A stretch of DNA of 64,000 nucleotides from Fervidobacterium_A thailandense (GCF_041505935.1 NZ_CP140110.1), one strand, 5' to 3'; positions 8,582 through 18,042 are shown, counted from the first letter of the stretch. The notes: generated by a model from the letters alone, not told the origin. Numbers and translations: made by a program.

Positions 8582-9730
8582 ATGCCAGAGAAGATGCAAA
8601 TACCGCTATTCGATTTAACACGCCAGTACGCCCAACTGAGAAACGAGGTCCTTGAGGTCGTCGACGAAGTCCTCAGCGATGGCCGTGTCATTCTCGGCCC
8701 GTGGGTTGAAAGGTTCGAACGTGAACTTGCGAGCTATCTTGGAGTTAAACACGTCGTAGGTGTGGCAAACGGTAGCGATGCTCTCGTCATAGCTCTCCAG
8801 AGCTTGGGTATCCAGCCCGGTGAAAAGGTCGTCACCACACCTTATACCTTCTTTGCCACCGCTTCGTGTATCGTCCGAAACAACGCCATTCCCGTTTTCG
8901 TCGATGTCGACGCGAACACGTACAACATCGATCTAAACCAAGTCGAGCGCATACTGAAAAACGATCCGTCGGTGAAGGTGGTCATACCGGTCCATCTCTT
9001 CGGACGCACCGTGGAACCGAACGAGTTAATTTATCTGAAAGAACGTTACGGTGTGAAGATTCTTGAGGATGCCGCACAATCGATAGGAAGCGAGGGAAAA
9101 CTTCAAGAGCGCATTGTCAAATCCGGCACGTTCGGTGACGTGGGTATCTTTTCCTTCTTTCCAACCAAGAACCTCGGTGCTTACGGTGATGCCGGAGCCA
9201 TAGTGACAAACGATGATGAGATCGCCCAAACGTGTAGGATGCTTCGCCAACACGGTGCAAAAGAAAAGTACTTCCACGAAATGGTCGGCTACAACTCCAG
9301 GCTCGATTCCATCCACGCGGCTATACTACTTGTTAAACTCAAACACCTTGACAACTGGACCGCGCGCAGAATTGAAATAGCCAAGAAATACGGAGAACTC
9401 TTCGAGAAACTCAAACTTCCAATCAAATATCCAAAGGTTGAGGAAAAGGGCTACAGATACCACGTCTTCCACCAGTACGTTGTCGAATTCGAAACGAACG
9501 AACAGCGCGAGCGTGTTAGGAAACACCTCACGCAAAGTGGTATTGGAACGGCACTTTATTATCCACTACCCTTACACCTACAAAAGTGCTTTGCACACCT
9601 GGGCTACAAGGAAGGAGACTTACCGATTTCCGAAAGACTCTCGAAAACCACGCTCGCACTCCCCATCTTCCCCGAATTGACGGACGAGGAAATAGAGACC
9701 GTGGTGAAAACTATAAGCGAGGTGTTGTAG
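8582..9730 (+). CDS. DegT/DnrJ/EryC1/StrS family PLP-dependent aminotransferase
   Basis: The 382-residue protein shows the family landmarks. The N-terminus is IPLFDLTRQYAQLRNEV, GVANGSDALVIAL binds the PLP phosphate, VIPVHLFG and ILEDAAQSIGS contain the ring-stacking and Asp residues, and FFPTKNLGAYGDAG holds the Schiff-base Lys. These enzymes transfer an amino group to keto-sugar nucleotides used in surface polysaccharides or glycoprotein glycans. No other sugar-nucleotide genes lie next to it, so its pathway is open. It begins two bases after the upstream hypothetical and is followed one base later by a small gene. Confidence 0.92.
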   Translation: MPEKMQIPLFDLTRQYAQLRNEVLEVVDEVLSDGRVILGPWVERFERELASYLGVKHVVGVANGSDALVIALQSLGIQPGEKVVTTPYTFFATASCIVRNNAIPVFVDVDANTYNIDLNQVERILKNDPSVKVVIPVHLFGRTVEPNELIYLKERYGVKILEDAAQSIGSEGKLQERIVKSGTFGDVGIFSFFPTKNLGAYGDAGAIVTNDDEIAQTCRMLRQHGAKEKYFHEMVGYNSRLDSIHAAILLVKLKHLDNWTARRIEIAKKYGELFEKLKLPIKYPKVEEKGYRYHVFHQYVVEFETNEQRERVRKHLTQSGIGTALYYPLPLHLQKCFAHLGYKEGDLPISERLSKTTLALPIFPELTDEEIETVVKTISEVL

Positions 9731-9731
9731 G

Positions 9732-9950
9732 ATGCAAGAAAGCGTGAAGAACGAACACTTGATGCAAACTCTCGAGAACTTCATTCGCCGATACCTACGT
9801 GTCAAGGAGACGATAAAGGAACTCAACCGCGAAAAAAAAGACCTTGAGGACGCAATCATCCAGATGGTCAGTGGCACGGACATCGATCACCTTGTGGTCG
9901 ACGGCGTAGTTGTGGAATTTGAGAGCAAAACGAGGATAAAGTTAAAGTGA
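9732..9950 (+). CDS. Small conserved-looking helical protein
   Basis: A 72-residue protein begins one base after the aminotransferase stop, which favours a real, co-transcribed gene. Residues 10-45 are highly charged (RVKETIKELNREKKDLEDAI) and look like a coiled coil. The C-terminus is a beta-like segment (VVDGVVVEFESKTRIKLK). No function is recognised. Confidence 0.6.
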   Translation: MQESVKNEHLMQTLENFIRRYLRVKETIKELNREKKDLEDAIIQMVSGTDIDHLVVDGVVVEFESKTRIKLK

Positions 9951-9978
9951 ATTCAAGAGAATTTAAAAAAGCAAGCGG

Positions 9979-10007
9979 TTGACATTAACTGACAAAAAAT
10001 GTAAGAT
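9979..10007 (+). promoter_or_regulatory. Promoter of the purine permease gene
   Basis: TTGACA and TAAGAT are separated by 17 bases, about 63 bases before the permease start. The leader is too short and lacks the paired loops expected of a purine riboswitch. Confidence 0.65.
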
Positions 10008-10070
10008 TTTAACGTATTCCGCAAATTTTTGGAGGAAAGCGGAAAACTTTGCTGTGGGGGGATGAAAGAG

Positions 10071-11426
10071 ATGGACAGGTATTTCGGAATCACGCAAGCG
10101 GGTTCCACGGTGCGTCGTGAGATCGTTGCCGGTTTGACCACCTTCCTGACGATGGCCTACATCGTCTTCGTCAACCCCTCGATCCTCGTCCAAGCCGTAC
10201 CGGGCATCTTCGACCAAACCGGAAAAATTATCAACCAGGCCCTCTACAACCAGTACTACGGAGCGTTCATGGTAGCCACTATCGCCGGTGCAGCGGTTGC
10301 CACGCTCATCATGGGCTTGTACGCAAACTACCCGTTCGCACTCGCACCGGGCATGGGATTGAACGCGTACTTCACCTACACCGTTTGTTTGAAACTCGGC
10401 ATCCCCTGGCAACTGGCACTCACGGCCGTCTTTATCGAGGGAATCATCTTCGTGCTCCTCACGGTAACCGGTGCACGTAGCTTCGTGGCCAGGGCCGTAC
10501 CACAACCGGTCAAAGCCGCCACGGGGGCTGGTATAGGACTCTTCATCGCACTCATAGGTCTCAAGAACTCCGGTATCGTCATGCCGGATCCCATCACCGC
10601 CGTCACACTTGGACACCTTAACAACCCCAGCACGCTCCTTGCCATCCTCGGATTTTTCATCACTGTCGTGCTCTTTGCCCTCAACGTCCCAGGTTCGATC
10701 TTGCTTGGTATAATTCTCACCACTATCATTGGTGCCACGCCACTTTTCAACGTCACGCAGTACCAAGGTATCGTCGGTAAAATCCCGGACATCTCACCGA
10801 CCTTCTTCAAGCTCCAATTTGATTCAAAGACGCTACTTTCGGGAACTTTCTGGGTCGTCGTTGCAACGTTCTTCTTCGTGGACTTCTTCGACACACTCGG
10901 CACGCTAACCGGCCTGGCCGAAGGAACGGGATTCACCAAAAAGAACGGCGAACTCGAGCGCGCAAAACGCGCGTATCTGGCTGACGCGGTGGGAACAGTC
11001 GTTGGTGCACTTTTTGGTACATCAACGGTCACAACGTACATAGAGAGTAGCACCGGTATCGCGGTTGGTGGACGCACAGGTCTGACGGCCGTCGTCGTTG
11101 CGCTCCTTATGATCACCATGCTCTTCTTCTCACCACTTGCACTCACCATCCCAGCGGCCGCAACCGCTCCCGCACTCATATTCGTCGGTGTGCTGATGGT
11201 CAAAAGTCTTACGGGCATAAGGTGGGACGATGTCACCGAAGCCGTACCCGCGTTCGTCACCATGACGATGATACCTTTCACCTACTCAATCGCAAACGGA
11301 ATTGCCTTGGGAATCATCACCTATCCGATTGTCAAGACACTTTCTGGAAAGCGTAAAGAAGTCCACTGGTTCACCTGGGTACTCGCGTTGTTGTTTGTAG
11401 TGTATTTGACGTTCTTTAGGGAGTAA
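10071..11426 (+). CDS. NCS2/AzgA family adenine/guanine/hypoxanthine permease
   Basis: The 451-residue protein has about 13-14 hydrophobic segments and the AzgA-type signatures: MDRYFGITQAGSTVRREI at the N-terminus, GLTTFLTMAYIVFVNPSIL, APGMGLNAYFTYTV, and FVDFFDTLGTLTGLAEGTG near residue 280. Proteins of this group (PbuG, AzgA/GhxP-like) take up purine bases through the inner membrane by proton symport. The ATG at 10071 is chosen because the conserved N-terminus begins there, eight bases after GGGGGG. An upstream TTG at 10029 would add 14 unlikely residues. The gene has its own promoter and a strong terminator, so it forms a single-gene unit. Confidence 0.9.
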   Translation: MDRYFGITQAGSTVRREIVAGLTTFLTMAYIVFVNPSILVQAVPGIFDQTGKIINQALYNQYYGAFMVATIAGAAVATLIMGLYANYPFALAPGMGLNAYFTYTVCLKLGIPWQLALTAVFIEGIIFVLLTVTGARSFVARAVPQPVKAATGAGIGLFIALIGLKNSGIVMPDPITAVTLGHLNNPSTLLAILGFFITVVLFALNVPGSILLGIILTTIIGATPLFNVTQYQGIVGKIPDISPTFFKLQFDSKTLLSGTFWVVVATFFFVDFFDTLGTLTGLAEGTGFTKKNGELERAKRAYLADAVGTVVGALFGTSTVTTYIESSTGIAVGGRTGLTAVVVALLMITMLFFSPLALTIPAAATAPALIFVGVLMVKSLTGIRWDDVTEAVPAFVTMTMIPFTYSIANGIALGIITYPIVKTLSGKRKEVHWFTWVLALLFVVYLTFFRE

Positions 11427-11444
11427 CGTAGATGAATCGAAATA

Positions 11445-11478
11445 AAAAAGGTCGGGCCGCTCAAAGCCCGACCTTTTT
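11445..11478. terminator. Bidirectional terminator
   Basis: The stem GGTCGGGC/GCCCGACC has loop CGCTCAAA, flanked by an A-tract and TTTTTT. It lies between the convergent permease and subtilase genes and can serve both strands. Confidence 0.9.
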
Positions 11479-11496
11479 TGTTGATAAATTCTAATA

Positions 11497-13626
11497 TCAA
11501 TCTGGAGTTCCAAACACCGTCCACCAAGCGTAGAGCGGGTTCTCGGGTGTTCCGAAGTTGTAACCACCGAAATCATCGACAACGGCAAAGGTCGAACCTT
11601 TCTTTATAGTTCCGCTAACCGGTATTTCGTGACCGTTGAGCATGACTGTACCTTGGATAGTTATGTCGTTCGCTGCCGGTGAGAGGAGCAAAACTCCAAG
11701 GGTTACCTGACCTGATAGACCGTAGAGTTCAATGTCCTGGTCTTTAACATAGGGTTGCGAGTAATAGACTTTCTTCAATTCAGGATCGGTAACCACAAAG
11801 GTTGCGCCTGAGAGCTGGGTAGAAAATTTACACTTGAACTCCGAAGATAGCTTTACTTGATATCGATTCTCGCCAGCAGGCTCCAATTGACTGAGTTGCT
11901 CTTTGTAAACTTGTCTTTCTTCCTCCATCCTCAGCGATATTGCCCAATTTCCGATATCACTTGAGCCATCAATTGGTGCAAGCGCGCGTTCCATGTGGTC
12001 GGGACCACCTATGTAAACTTGCCAGGAACTTGGATCGTCGACCTGATAGAACTTGGCAACTCCCTCTAGATCCGTTTTTGCAGCAAGCAAGCGCTTTGTA
12101 TTTGGGTCCACCAACTGCACAAACATCGTAGGTACTCCAAACTCACCGGATGCATCTGTGACAACTATTTCCAACTTCTCTAATCCACCTGTTGTTGGTA
12201 GTTCTCCACTTAATGCATTGTTCAACTTCAACAAACCAGCACCAGAATCGTTGTCCCATCCGGATTTATCTATATCTTGCGCCGTATCTTCAATCAACTT
12301 TCTGATCTGCCACGCTTTTGCGTTCGGGAAATTTTGCAAGAGCACAGCAACGGCTCCCGTAACGTGTGGTGCAGCCATCGAGGTGCCCTGGTAGTAATCG
12401 TAAGTTCCTCCGTTCGTTGCTCTGACGTTCCTATTATGCCCTTCATAACCGATACTTGTCGGACCAGGTACCGTGGAGAGTATCGTGACTCCAGGAGCCC
12501 CGATTGTTACCATATCGCTCCTACTGGAGAAGTTTGCCGTTCTATAATCTCCTCCGTTGTACTCGACAGCCGCAACCTGGATCACACCGGGATAGTTGGC
12601 CGGGTACTGATGGTGCGAATCGGAATGGTTGTTACCCGCGGAACACACCATTATAACGTTCCTTTCGAGCGCGTAATCGAACGCGGCCTTCATCGTATGG
12701 CTGTAACCCCAACCACCCCAAGAATGGTTCATGACCTTTGCACCGTTATCAACAGCCCAGATTATACCTGCAGCAACTGCATCGTCACCTACGTAGTCGC
12801 CAATCCGATCGTCTCCATTTAGATCTGTGTCAAAAATCACTATCGGCATTATCTTCGCACCAGGAGCCACACCGACAATTCCTTTTCCGTCCTTCTTAGC
12901 CGCTATAGTTCCTGCAACGTGCGTTCCATGCGCACCACCGTAAGAAGAATCGGTTCCCGCAGGAAGTTCTTGGTCGAAGTACGGCCTGTAGCCCTTGACA
13001 ACTTGCCCTTGGAGATCCGGATGCGTACCATCCACACCGGAGTCTACAACGGCAACAATTATTCCTGTTCCGCTGGCTTCCTCCCAGAGGTCTTGAGTAA
13101 TACCTATAGCTTCATGACCCCAAAGTTCGTTGCTCAACTCTTCTCCGTAGTCTCTTCCGTTCATAAGGCCGATCTTAGACTTTGAGTACAGCTCTGGATT
13201 TCTCTCAACCCTTGTGGGCTTTATAAGTTCCCTCTTGTAGCTTGGTTCAACGTACCTTATACCTTTGATATCCAGGCTCCTGATCTTCTTGTAGGCATCC
13301 GCTACCTTACCGTTGAATTTTATTGAAACAACCTTAATCTGGGGAATCTCGCGTACAATAGTTCCGTTCAGTGCCTTAACGATTTGGTCAACGGCCTTTC
13401 TATCTTCATAACCAACGAGGATCTTTCCCTCGGTGTATTCTCCCTCTTTGAGCTCACCGAAGATGATACTGTAACCGGATGGTTTCGAAATCTTTGTCAG
13501 GTCAAACCGTGGCTCGAATGTCCCACTTTGCGTTCTTGGCTCGAAGTTATTTGTTTTGGGATTCGTACACGCAAATAAGAAGAGTAACGCAACAACTACA
13601 ACAATGCTCAATGCTATCCTTTTCAT
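11497..13626 (-). CDS. Fervidolysin-like subtilisin family serine protease (surface lipoprotein)
   Basis: The 709-residue precursor has a hydrophobic leader ending in a lipobox-like LFAC (Cys20), so it is probably anchored as a lipoprotein. A pro-region follows (about 50-150). The S8 catalytic domain has Asp195 in VVDSGVDGTHPD, His233 in HGTHVAGT, the oxyanion Asn332 in CSAGNN and Ser416 in GTSMAAPHV. About 230 residues of beta-rich C-terminal domains follow. Length and domain order fit fervidolysin, the roughly 700-residue keratinase of Fervidobacterium pennivorans, so the role is probably extracellular protein degradation. The start is ATG behind AAAGGGGGGATTTGA. It lies 16 bases after the large lipoprotein gene and should be co-transcribed with it. 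Confidence 0.93.
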   Translation of the reverse strand: MKRIALSIVVVVALLFLFACTNPKTNNFEPRTQSGTFEPRFDLTKISKPSGYSIIFGELKEGEYTEGKILVGYEDRKAVDQIVKALNGTIVREIPQIKVVSIKFNGKVADAYKKIRSLDIKGIRYVEPSYKRELIKPTRVERNPELYSKSKIGLMNGRDYGEELSNELWGHEAIGITQDLWEEASGTGIIVAVVDSGVDGTHPDLQGQVVKGYRPYFDQELPAGTDSSYGGAHGTHVAGTIAAKKDGKGIVGVAPGAKIMPIVIFDTDLNGDDRIGDYVGDDAVAAGIIWAVDNGAKVMNHSWGGWGYSHTMKAAFDYALERNVIMVCSAGNNHSDSHHQYPANYPGVIQVAAVEYNGGDYRTANFSSRSDMVTIGAPGVTILSTVPGPTSIGYEGHNRNVRATNGGTYDYYQGTSMAAPHVTGAVAVLLQNFPNAKAWQIRKLIEDTAQDIDKSGWDNDSGAGLLKLNNALSGELPTTGGLEKLEIVVTDASGEFGVPTMFVQLVDPNTKRLLAAKTDLEGVAKFYQVDDPSSWQVYIGGPDHMERALAPIDGSSDIGNWAISLRMEEERQVYKEQLSQLEPAGENRYQVKLSSEFKCKFSTQLSGATFVVTDPELKKVYYSQPYVKDQDIELYGLSGQVTLGVLLLSPAANDITIQGTVMLNGHEIPVSGTIKKGSTFAVVDDFGGYNFGTPENPLYAWWTVFGTPD

Positions 13627-13642
13627 TCAAATCCCCCCTTTC

Positions 13643-16357
13643 TTAATTCTCACCGGTGATGAAGCGGTGGTAGATGTCGGTTCTTATGTTACCAAGGCCG
13701 AAATAGTTGTTGTCGTCAACAAGTATCGACAAAGCTCTCGAACGATCTTGTGGATCTATTATCTGGGCTGCCAGCAATTCGTTACCCCATTCGTAGGTCT
13801 TGAACGCCTGGAGCTTATCGTATGGATACCAATCCTTGGCAGCAAAGTCTATCCAGGCCCATGGCTTTTGAGATGTTCTCTTTGAATGATGGTAATCGCT
13901 GAACTTAAAGGAGACGCTCGGTACTAATGTTGGAAGAATTGAATACTGCCCCGTGGTTGGGTTGGTACCCAATGAGTAGTAACAGTAATCGTTAACTACC
14001 AAGTCGTACAACCAAATATCGTACAAGTAACTTGGATCACCTTCCGCCGTTGTACTTACACCTGAGAATTGCCACTTGAACTCCGGATCTCTTGGAACAC
14101 CCGTTGAACCGTTAAGTGGTGAAATGTAGGTAACTTGCAATAGAGGTAGTGGTATCACATCGCCGATGACGGTGTAAGGCGTTTCGTAACCATCGTACAC
14201 GGATGAGACTGCATACCAGACCCTCTTACCTACCTCGAGTTGTGCCGAGTAGTCGCTGTAAGAAGACACCGTATTCGGCACCGTTGCTATCGGTTGGAAC
14301 GAGACTCCGTCAAATGATCTGTAAATTCTGTAAGCCTTTGGTTGCGTGGTACCAGATGCTGAATACCATGGTCTCCAGAACACTCTGATGAACAAGTTTG
14401 TTCCGGACGGTGCTGCCGTCGGTTTCGGATCTTTTTTGCCGTAGTATTCAACGTACTGGGCTCTTGTATAGGAAATGATGTTATATCCATTGGGAGCTAC
14501 TGTGGTGTACTTTTGGACAATATACGGTGTTATCGCCTGAGCTGGCATTCTGGAGACGTAGATGTAGACTATCTTCTCGTATCTATTGTCGTTCATGTCG
14601 TAAACATCGATGTAGACCGGTACCATGCCCTCAAATTCAGCGACGGAGGGTACAGCACTTATTGTCCCTGTATATCCGATGGTTCTTGGAGCGGTAAATG
14701 TTCCGGCACCGGGAACTCCTCCAACCTTCACGTACCAGAGGTTGAGAGAGTATTCGGTTGTCGTAGCTGTACCCGTTACCTGGATGCTATCGGTGGTGAC
14801 AACGTTTCCTGTCGTGGAGATATCATTTCCATTTGCGTCTCTAATTTGCACACTAAGCTCAAACGGTTTTTCGGATGATGTAGGACCGAGCTTTGCAACG
14901 CGCATTTGAGTCTCAAACTCGAGATTCTGTCCGTGTGCCAATCTGAGACCTTCGATGTAAGTCCTCGCATACCCACTTTTCTCGATAACAACATCGACAT
15001 CCGTAGTTGTTGAGAGAGTTATGTTGCTGAACGTGACTTTTCCGGTATTATCGGTCACCATTTCAAGCGTTTCTGAACCAACTTTAACCTTTACTGTAGC
15101 ACCAGCTGTGGCTGGACCACTCTTGTAGTCAGTTACATAGATTGTTAAACTTGCTGCACCGTCGTACGGTGCACTAACCTTGAACGAAGCTGTTGCTTCC
15201 CCGCCTTTTCCATCGGTAAACTTCAGCTGAACCGTCGCAGGTGTGCTTAGCTTCGCCGTTGGGAACCAGAAGTACTTGCTACCAATCACAACACCAGGCC
15301 CTGAAACCTTTTGGATTGTTATCGGATCTCCATTTGGATCAGAAACGTACTTTGTCAAGTCGATCTCTACAGCTTTACCAACATATGTAACTTGTTCTGG
15401 AATTGGCAACACTCTTGGTGACTGATTCGGTACCGGTGCAGGTATAAGTGTTATTTCAAGGTGAGCGTAGGAATATGCACCTTTCGAGTCAGTTGCTTTC
15501 ACCAAGAATTGATAAAGTCCTGGCTGGCGTCCTGTGGTGTTCCAGACAAATACCTTCTGTTCGTTTATCTGGGCACCGTACGTTTCTCCCACAAGCGTAA
15601 GTGTTATTGGATCACCATCTTCATCCGTAACTTCAGGTGCCAGGTTTATTTGAATTGTCTGACCGACTTCCGCGGACCTTGTATAGGTGCCTTGCTTCCA
15701 AACCGGTGAAGTGTTTGGAATAGCCGACACAACCACAACCAACCCTGCTTCCGCTTCCCCACCTTTGCCATCCGATGCTTTCAACGTGAATTCGTACGTC
15801 CCTACCGCCGGTGGTGTGAATTTCAATTTGTTGTCCGCTATCGTCGCCGTTATTCCATTCGGAGCACGAACTATCGTTATCGTTATTGCGTCTCCATCTG
15901 GATCCGAAACCTTCCCCGCCAAGTCAAATTCAAACGGCTGCCCAACAACAGCACTTGCACTGTAAGCCGCCTTCGTCCACACAGGTGCCGCGTTAGGTGC
16001 TTTTGAAACAATCACTACCAATCCTGCCAGCGCTTCCCCACCTTTACCATCGGAAGCTTTAAGTACGAAGTTATAAGTGCCCTCCGAAGCTGGAGTGAAT
16101 GTCAGTTTGTTATTCGAGATAGTTGCATTTGCCCCCGATGGTTGTTGAGCGATGGTAACCGTAACAGGATCACCATCCGGATCCGAAACTTTTCCAGCAA
16201 GATCGAAAGAAACCGTTTGACCGACCGTCACGTTCACCGTATAGCTTGGCAGAGTCCATACGGGTGGTCTGTTAACAGGCTGGGTACAAGAATACACCGT
16301 AAGGAGTAGTACTAAAAAGACCACAACGAGCAAATACCACTGAGTTCGTACTTTCAC
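13643..16357 (-). CDS. Large surface lipoprotein with Ig/cadherin-like repeats
   Basis: The 904-residue protein has a leader with a lipobox-like VYSC. Four tandem beta-sandwich repeats of roughly 95 residues follow (about residues 30-400). Each has a PVW start, a VSDPDGDP calcium-type turn and an F-x-L-KASDGKGGEA-like end, as in bacterial Ig-like or cadherin-like domains. Next come a carboxypeptidase-regulatory-like module (ATVKVKVGSETLEMVTDNTG), further Ig-like and FnIII-like modules (YRIYRSFDGVSFQPIATVP) and a unique C-terminus. Such proteins act as adhesins, spacers or substrate binders. Next to the subtilase it may help bind insoluble protein; that is inference. The GTG at 16357 is used because AAAGGGGGGG precedes it, and the longer frame runs into the insertion sequence. 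Confidence 0.85.
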   Translation of the reverse strand: MKVRTQWYLLVVVFLVLLLTVYSCTQPVNRPPVWTLPSYTVNVTVGQTVSFDLAGKVSDPDGDPVTVTIAQQPSGANATISNNKLTFTPASEGTYNFVLKASDGKGGEALAGLVVIVSKAPNAAPVWTKAAYSASAVVGQPFEFDLAGKVSDPDGDAITITIVRAPNGITATIADNKLKFTPPAVGTYEFTLKASDGKGGEAEAGLVVVVSAIPNTSPVWKQGTYTRSAEVGQTIQINLAPEVTDEDGDPITLTLVGETYGAQINEQKVFVWNTTGRQPGLYQFLVKATDSKGAYSYAHLEITLIPAPVPNQSPRVLPIPEQVTYVGKAVEIDLTKYVSDPNGDPITIQKVSGPGVVIGSKYFWFPTAKLSTPATVQLKFTDGKGGEATASFKVSAPYDGAASLTIYVTDYKSGPATAGATVKVKVGSETLEMVTDNTGKVTFSNITLSTTTDVDVVIEKSGYARTYIEGLRLAHGQNLEFETQMRVAKLGPTSSEKPFELSVQIRDANGNDISTTGNVVTTDSIQVTGTATTTEYSLNLWYVKVGGVPGAGTFTAPRTIGYTGTISAVPSVAEFEGMVPVYIDVYDMNDNRYEKIVYIYVSRMPAQAITPYIVQKYTTVAPNGYNIISYTRAQYVEYYGKKDPKPTAAPSGTNLFIRVFWRPWYSASGTTQPKAYRIYRSFDGVSFQPIATVPNTVSSYSDYSAQLEVGKRVWYAVSSVYDGYETPYTVIGDVIPLPLLQVTYISPLNGSTGVPRDPEFKWQFSGVSTTAEGDPSYLYDIWLYDLVVNDYCYYSLGTNPTTGQYSILPTLVPSVSFKFSDYHHSKRTSQKPWAWIDFAAKDWYPYDKLQAFKTYEWGNELLAAQIIDPQDRSRALSILVDDNNYFGLGNIRTDIYHRFITGEN

Positions 16358-16372
16358 AGTTACCCCCCCTTT

Positions 16373-16406
16373 GTCAAGGTTAGACTGTTCCATGAAATTA
16401 TGAAAA
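16373..16406 (+). repeat. IS terminal repeat, copy 1
   Basis: This 34-base sequence beginning GTCAAGGTTAGACTGTTCC recurs exactly at 17693-17726. Its last 26 bases (from TAGACTG) recur at 17898-17923. All three copies point the same way. Confidence 0.85.
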
Positions 16407-16479
16407 ACCAACCGAATTGTTGTATAATTCCTTAAAAAGGGGTACACCCCCCTCCACCCCACGAAAGGAGGTATACCCT

Positions 16480-17493
16480 ATGCCAAGAAAACTCAACCTT
16501 CCTCAAAGACCTTCATGCCCCTACTGCCATCATCCCAAAGTCTACGTCAATTCCCGCTACTTCCGCCGTGCTCCTGACGGCTCCCTTACCCAGGTCTTCA
16601 GCTTCATCTGCCAAAGCTGCAAACGCACTTTCTCCTTCCCAAAGGCCTCTCGCTCACCAAACCCTAACAAGCTCTTCAACTTCTCCTACCCCAGGTGCCC
16701 TCACTGCAACAACACCATGGAAATCTACAAAATTCGCTCTTCTTTCGTCCGTTTCCGCTGCCGTAAATGCAAGTATAAGTCTAACGTTTACTTACTCAAA
16801 AACTCCTCTCCTCAAACCAACCCCTTGCCTTTCTCCCCAAACTACCCTCTCTTCATCTGCCTTCTTGCCTTCATCCTCTTCTTCTCTAACCTCTCATTCA
16901 GACAAATCAGAAACGTCCTATCTCTCAACGGCTACTCCCCGAGTGTTTCTACCATCTACCGCTGGATAAAAGCACTCTCTTCTGCCATCAAGTTTACTCC
17001 CATCCATTTTGAGGTCCTTTGTGTCGATGAAAAGTTCGAAAAACTCGCTTCAAAGGGAAAGACCGATACTGTCTATGTCTTCCTTGCCGTTAGCTTCGAT
17101 AACTACCTGATTGCTAACTTCCGTGTCTCTCTCAACCGTGATACGCTCCAAGCCATCAAGCTAATATCCCCTTGTCAGCCAAAGCTTGTGCTATCTGATG
17201 GATTAACCTCATACGCTCAAGCCTGTGAGTATCTGAACATTTCCCACAAAACCATCAGCTCCAGAGTAAATCAAGCGGTAGAATCCAGAAACAGCCTTCT
17301 TGCGATGTTCACACAAATCAGAAGAGGATTCAAGAAGTTATCGAACGTGATTGAGTACATCAAAGCGTTCGTTGTGCTCCACAACATCAAGCGGAAGTTG
17401 AGAATTCAAGAGCCAGGAGACTGGGTGAAGATACAAAGACCACTGGTGGAGTACCTGGTGAATCATTTTGAAGAGCTATTTGCGTTTGGCTGA
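16480..17493 (+). CDS. DDE transposase with N-terminal zinc ribbons
   Basis: The 337-residue protein begins MPRKLNLPQRPSCPYC. Two zinc ribbons follow (CPYCHH...CQSC and CPHCNN...CRKC), then a hydrophobic helix pair with a helix-turn-helix (FRQIRNVLSLNGYSPSVST). The catalytic core has Asp in VDEKFEKL, Asp in VLSDGLTSY and Glu in NQAVESRNS. The layout recalls IS6/IS1595-type transposases, but I cannot fix the family. The start is ATG 16480 behind GAAAGGAGG. The frame is intact, so the element may still be active. Confidence 0.85.
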   Translation: MPRKLNLPQRPSCPYCHHPKVYVNSRYFRRAPDGSLTQVFSFICQSCKRTFSFPKASRSPNPNKLFNFSYPRCPHCNNTMEIYKIRSSFVRFRCRKCKYKSNVYLLKNSSPQTNPLPFSPNYPLFICLLAFILFFSNLSFRQIRNVLSLNGYSPSVSTIYRWIKALSSAIKFTPIHFEVLCVDEKFEKLASKGKTDTVYVFLAVSFDNYLIANFRVSLNRDTLQAIKLISPCQPKLVLSDGLTSYAQACEYLNISHKTISSRVNQAVESRNSLLAMFTQIRRGFKKLSNVIEYIKAFVVLHNIKRKLRIQEPGDWVKIQRPLVEYLVNHFEELFAFG

Positions 17494-17692
17494 GTTGTGG
17501 AGCGTGTTGAGTAAATGAAAGTGGAATACAGAAGAAGTCAAGCTGCGAGAGCAGTAAGGGTGATGTTTTGTTAAAGCTGAGAAAAACAGCGTTTTTGAGA
17601 GCCGAAGGAGATTTCAAAGACCGAGATTTTTGTTTAAGGCCGAGGGGTATACCCTCTATCAGCAAACTCTAATCATATCGTCGAACAGACTC

Positions 17693-17923
17693 GTCAAGGT
17701 TAGACTGTTCCATGAAATTATGAAAACCTACCGGATTGTTGTATAATTCCTTAAAAAGGGGTACACCCCCCTCCACCCCACGAAAGGAGGTATACCCTAT
17801 GCCAAGAAAACTCAACCTTCCTCAAAGACCTTCATGCCCCTACTGCCATCATCCCAAAGTCTACGTCAATTCCCGATACTTCCGCCGTGCTCCTGACTAG
17901 ACTGTTCCATGAAATTATGAAAA
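17693..17923 (+). mobile_element. Truncated tandem copy of the same insertion sequence
   Basis: About 205 bases repeat the first part of the adjacent insertion sequence almost perfectly, with only a few substitutions. The copy breaks off inside the transposase gene (after TCCTGAC at 17897) and continues at once into a third copy of the terminal 26 bases (17898-17923). It is a deletion derivative lying directly against the full copy. Confidence 0.85.
17799..17900 (+). pseudogene. Truncated transposase (33 codons)
   Basis: The frame repeats the first 33 residues of the neighbouring transposase, ending RRAPD. It then meets TAG formed by the junction with the next terminal repeat. No function is expected. 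Confidence 0.85.
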
Positions 17924-18042
17924 CTGTTATCCGGTTATTAACGCCACGTAAACTCCGAAAGCTGTCATATTAAATTATACAAAATTTTGGGCAGGTTTGT
18001 CAAATTTTAAATGCTCCGTTCTTTGGAAGAGTAAATGAAAAT

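Larger units (their letters stand above)
16373..17692 (+). mobile_element. Insertion sequence carrying a zinc-ribbon DDE transposase
   Basis: This unit of about 1.3 kb begins with GTCAAGGTTAGACTGTTCC at 16373 and ends just before the same sequence recurs at 17693. A weak inverted match to the left end (CGAACAGACT against GGAACAGTCT) lies near 17682, so the true right end may be there. An internal TATAAT at 16421 probably drives the transposase. The left end is 15 bases upstream of the lipoprotein start codon, between that gene and any former promoter. Confidence 0.7.

Noticed and set aside
9951..10070. Purine riboswitch before the purine permease
   Set aside because: The promoter ends at 10007, leaving about 60 bases of leader. 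There is no three-stem fold with the conserved loops.
9963..11281. Long minus-strand ORFs (267 and 301 residues) opposite the permease
   Set aside because: They are antisense shadows of a clear permease. Their composition is low-complexity and no motif or start signal is seen.
16358..16480. Outward-reading promoter in the IS end driving the lipoprotein operon
   Set aside because: A CATAAT is present on the minus strand but no matching -35 hexamer lies 16-18 bases upstream.
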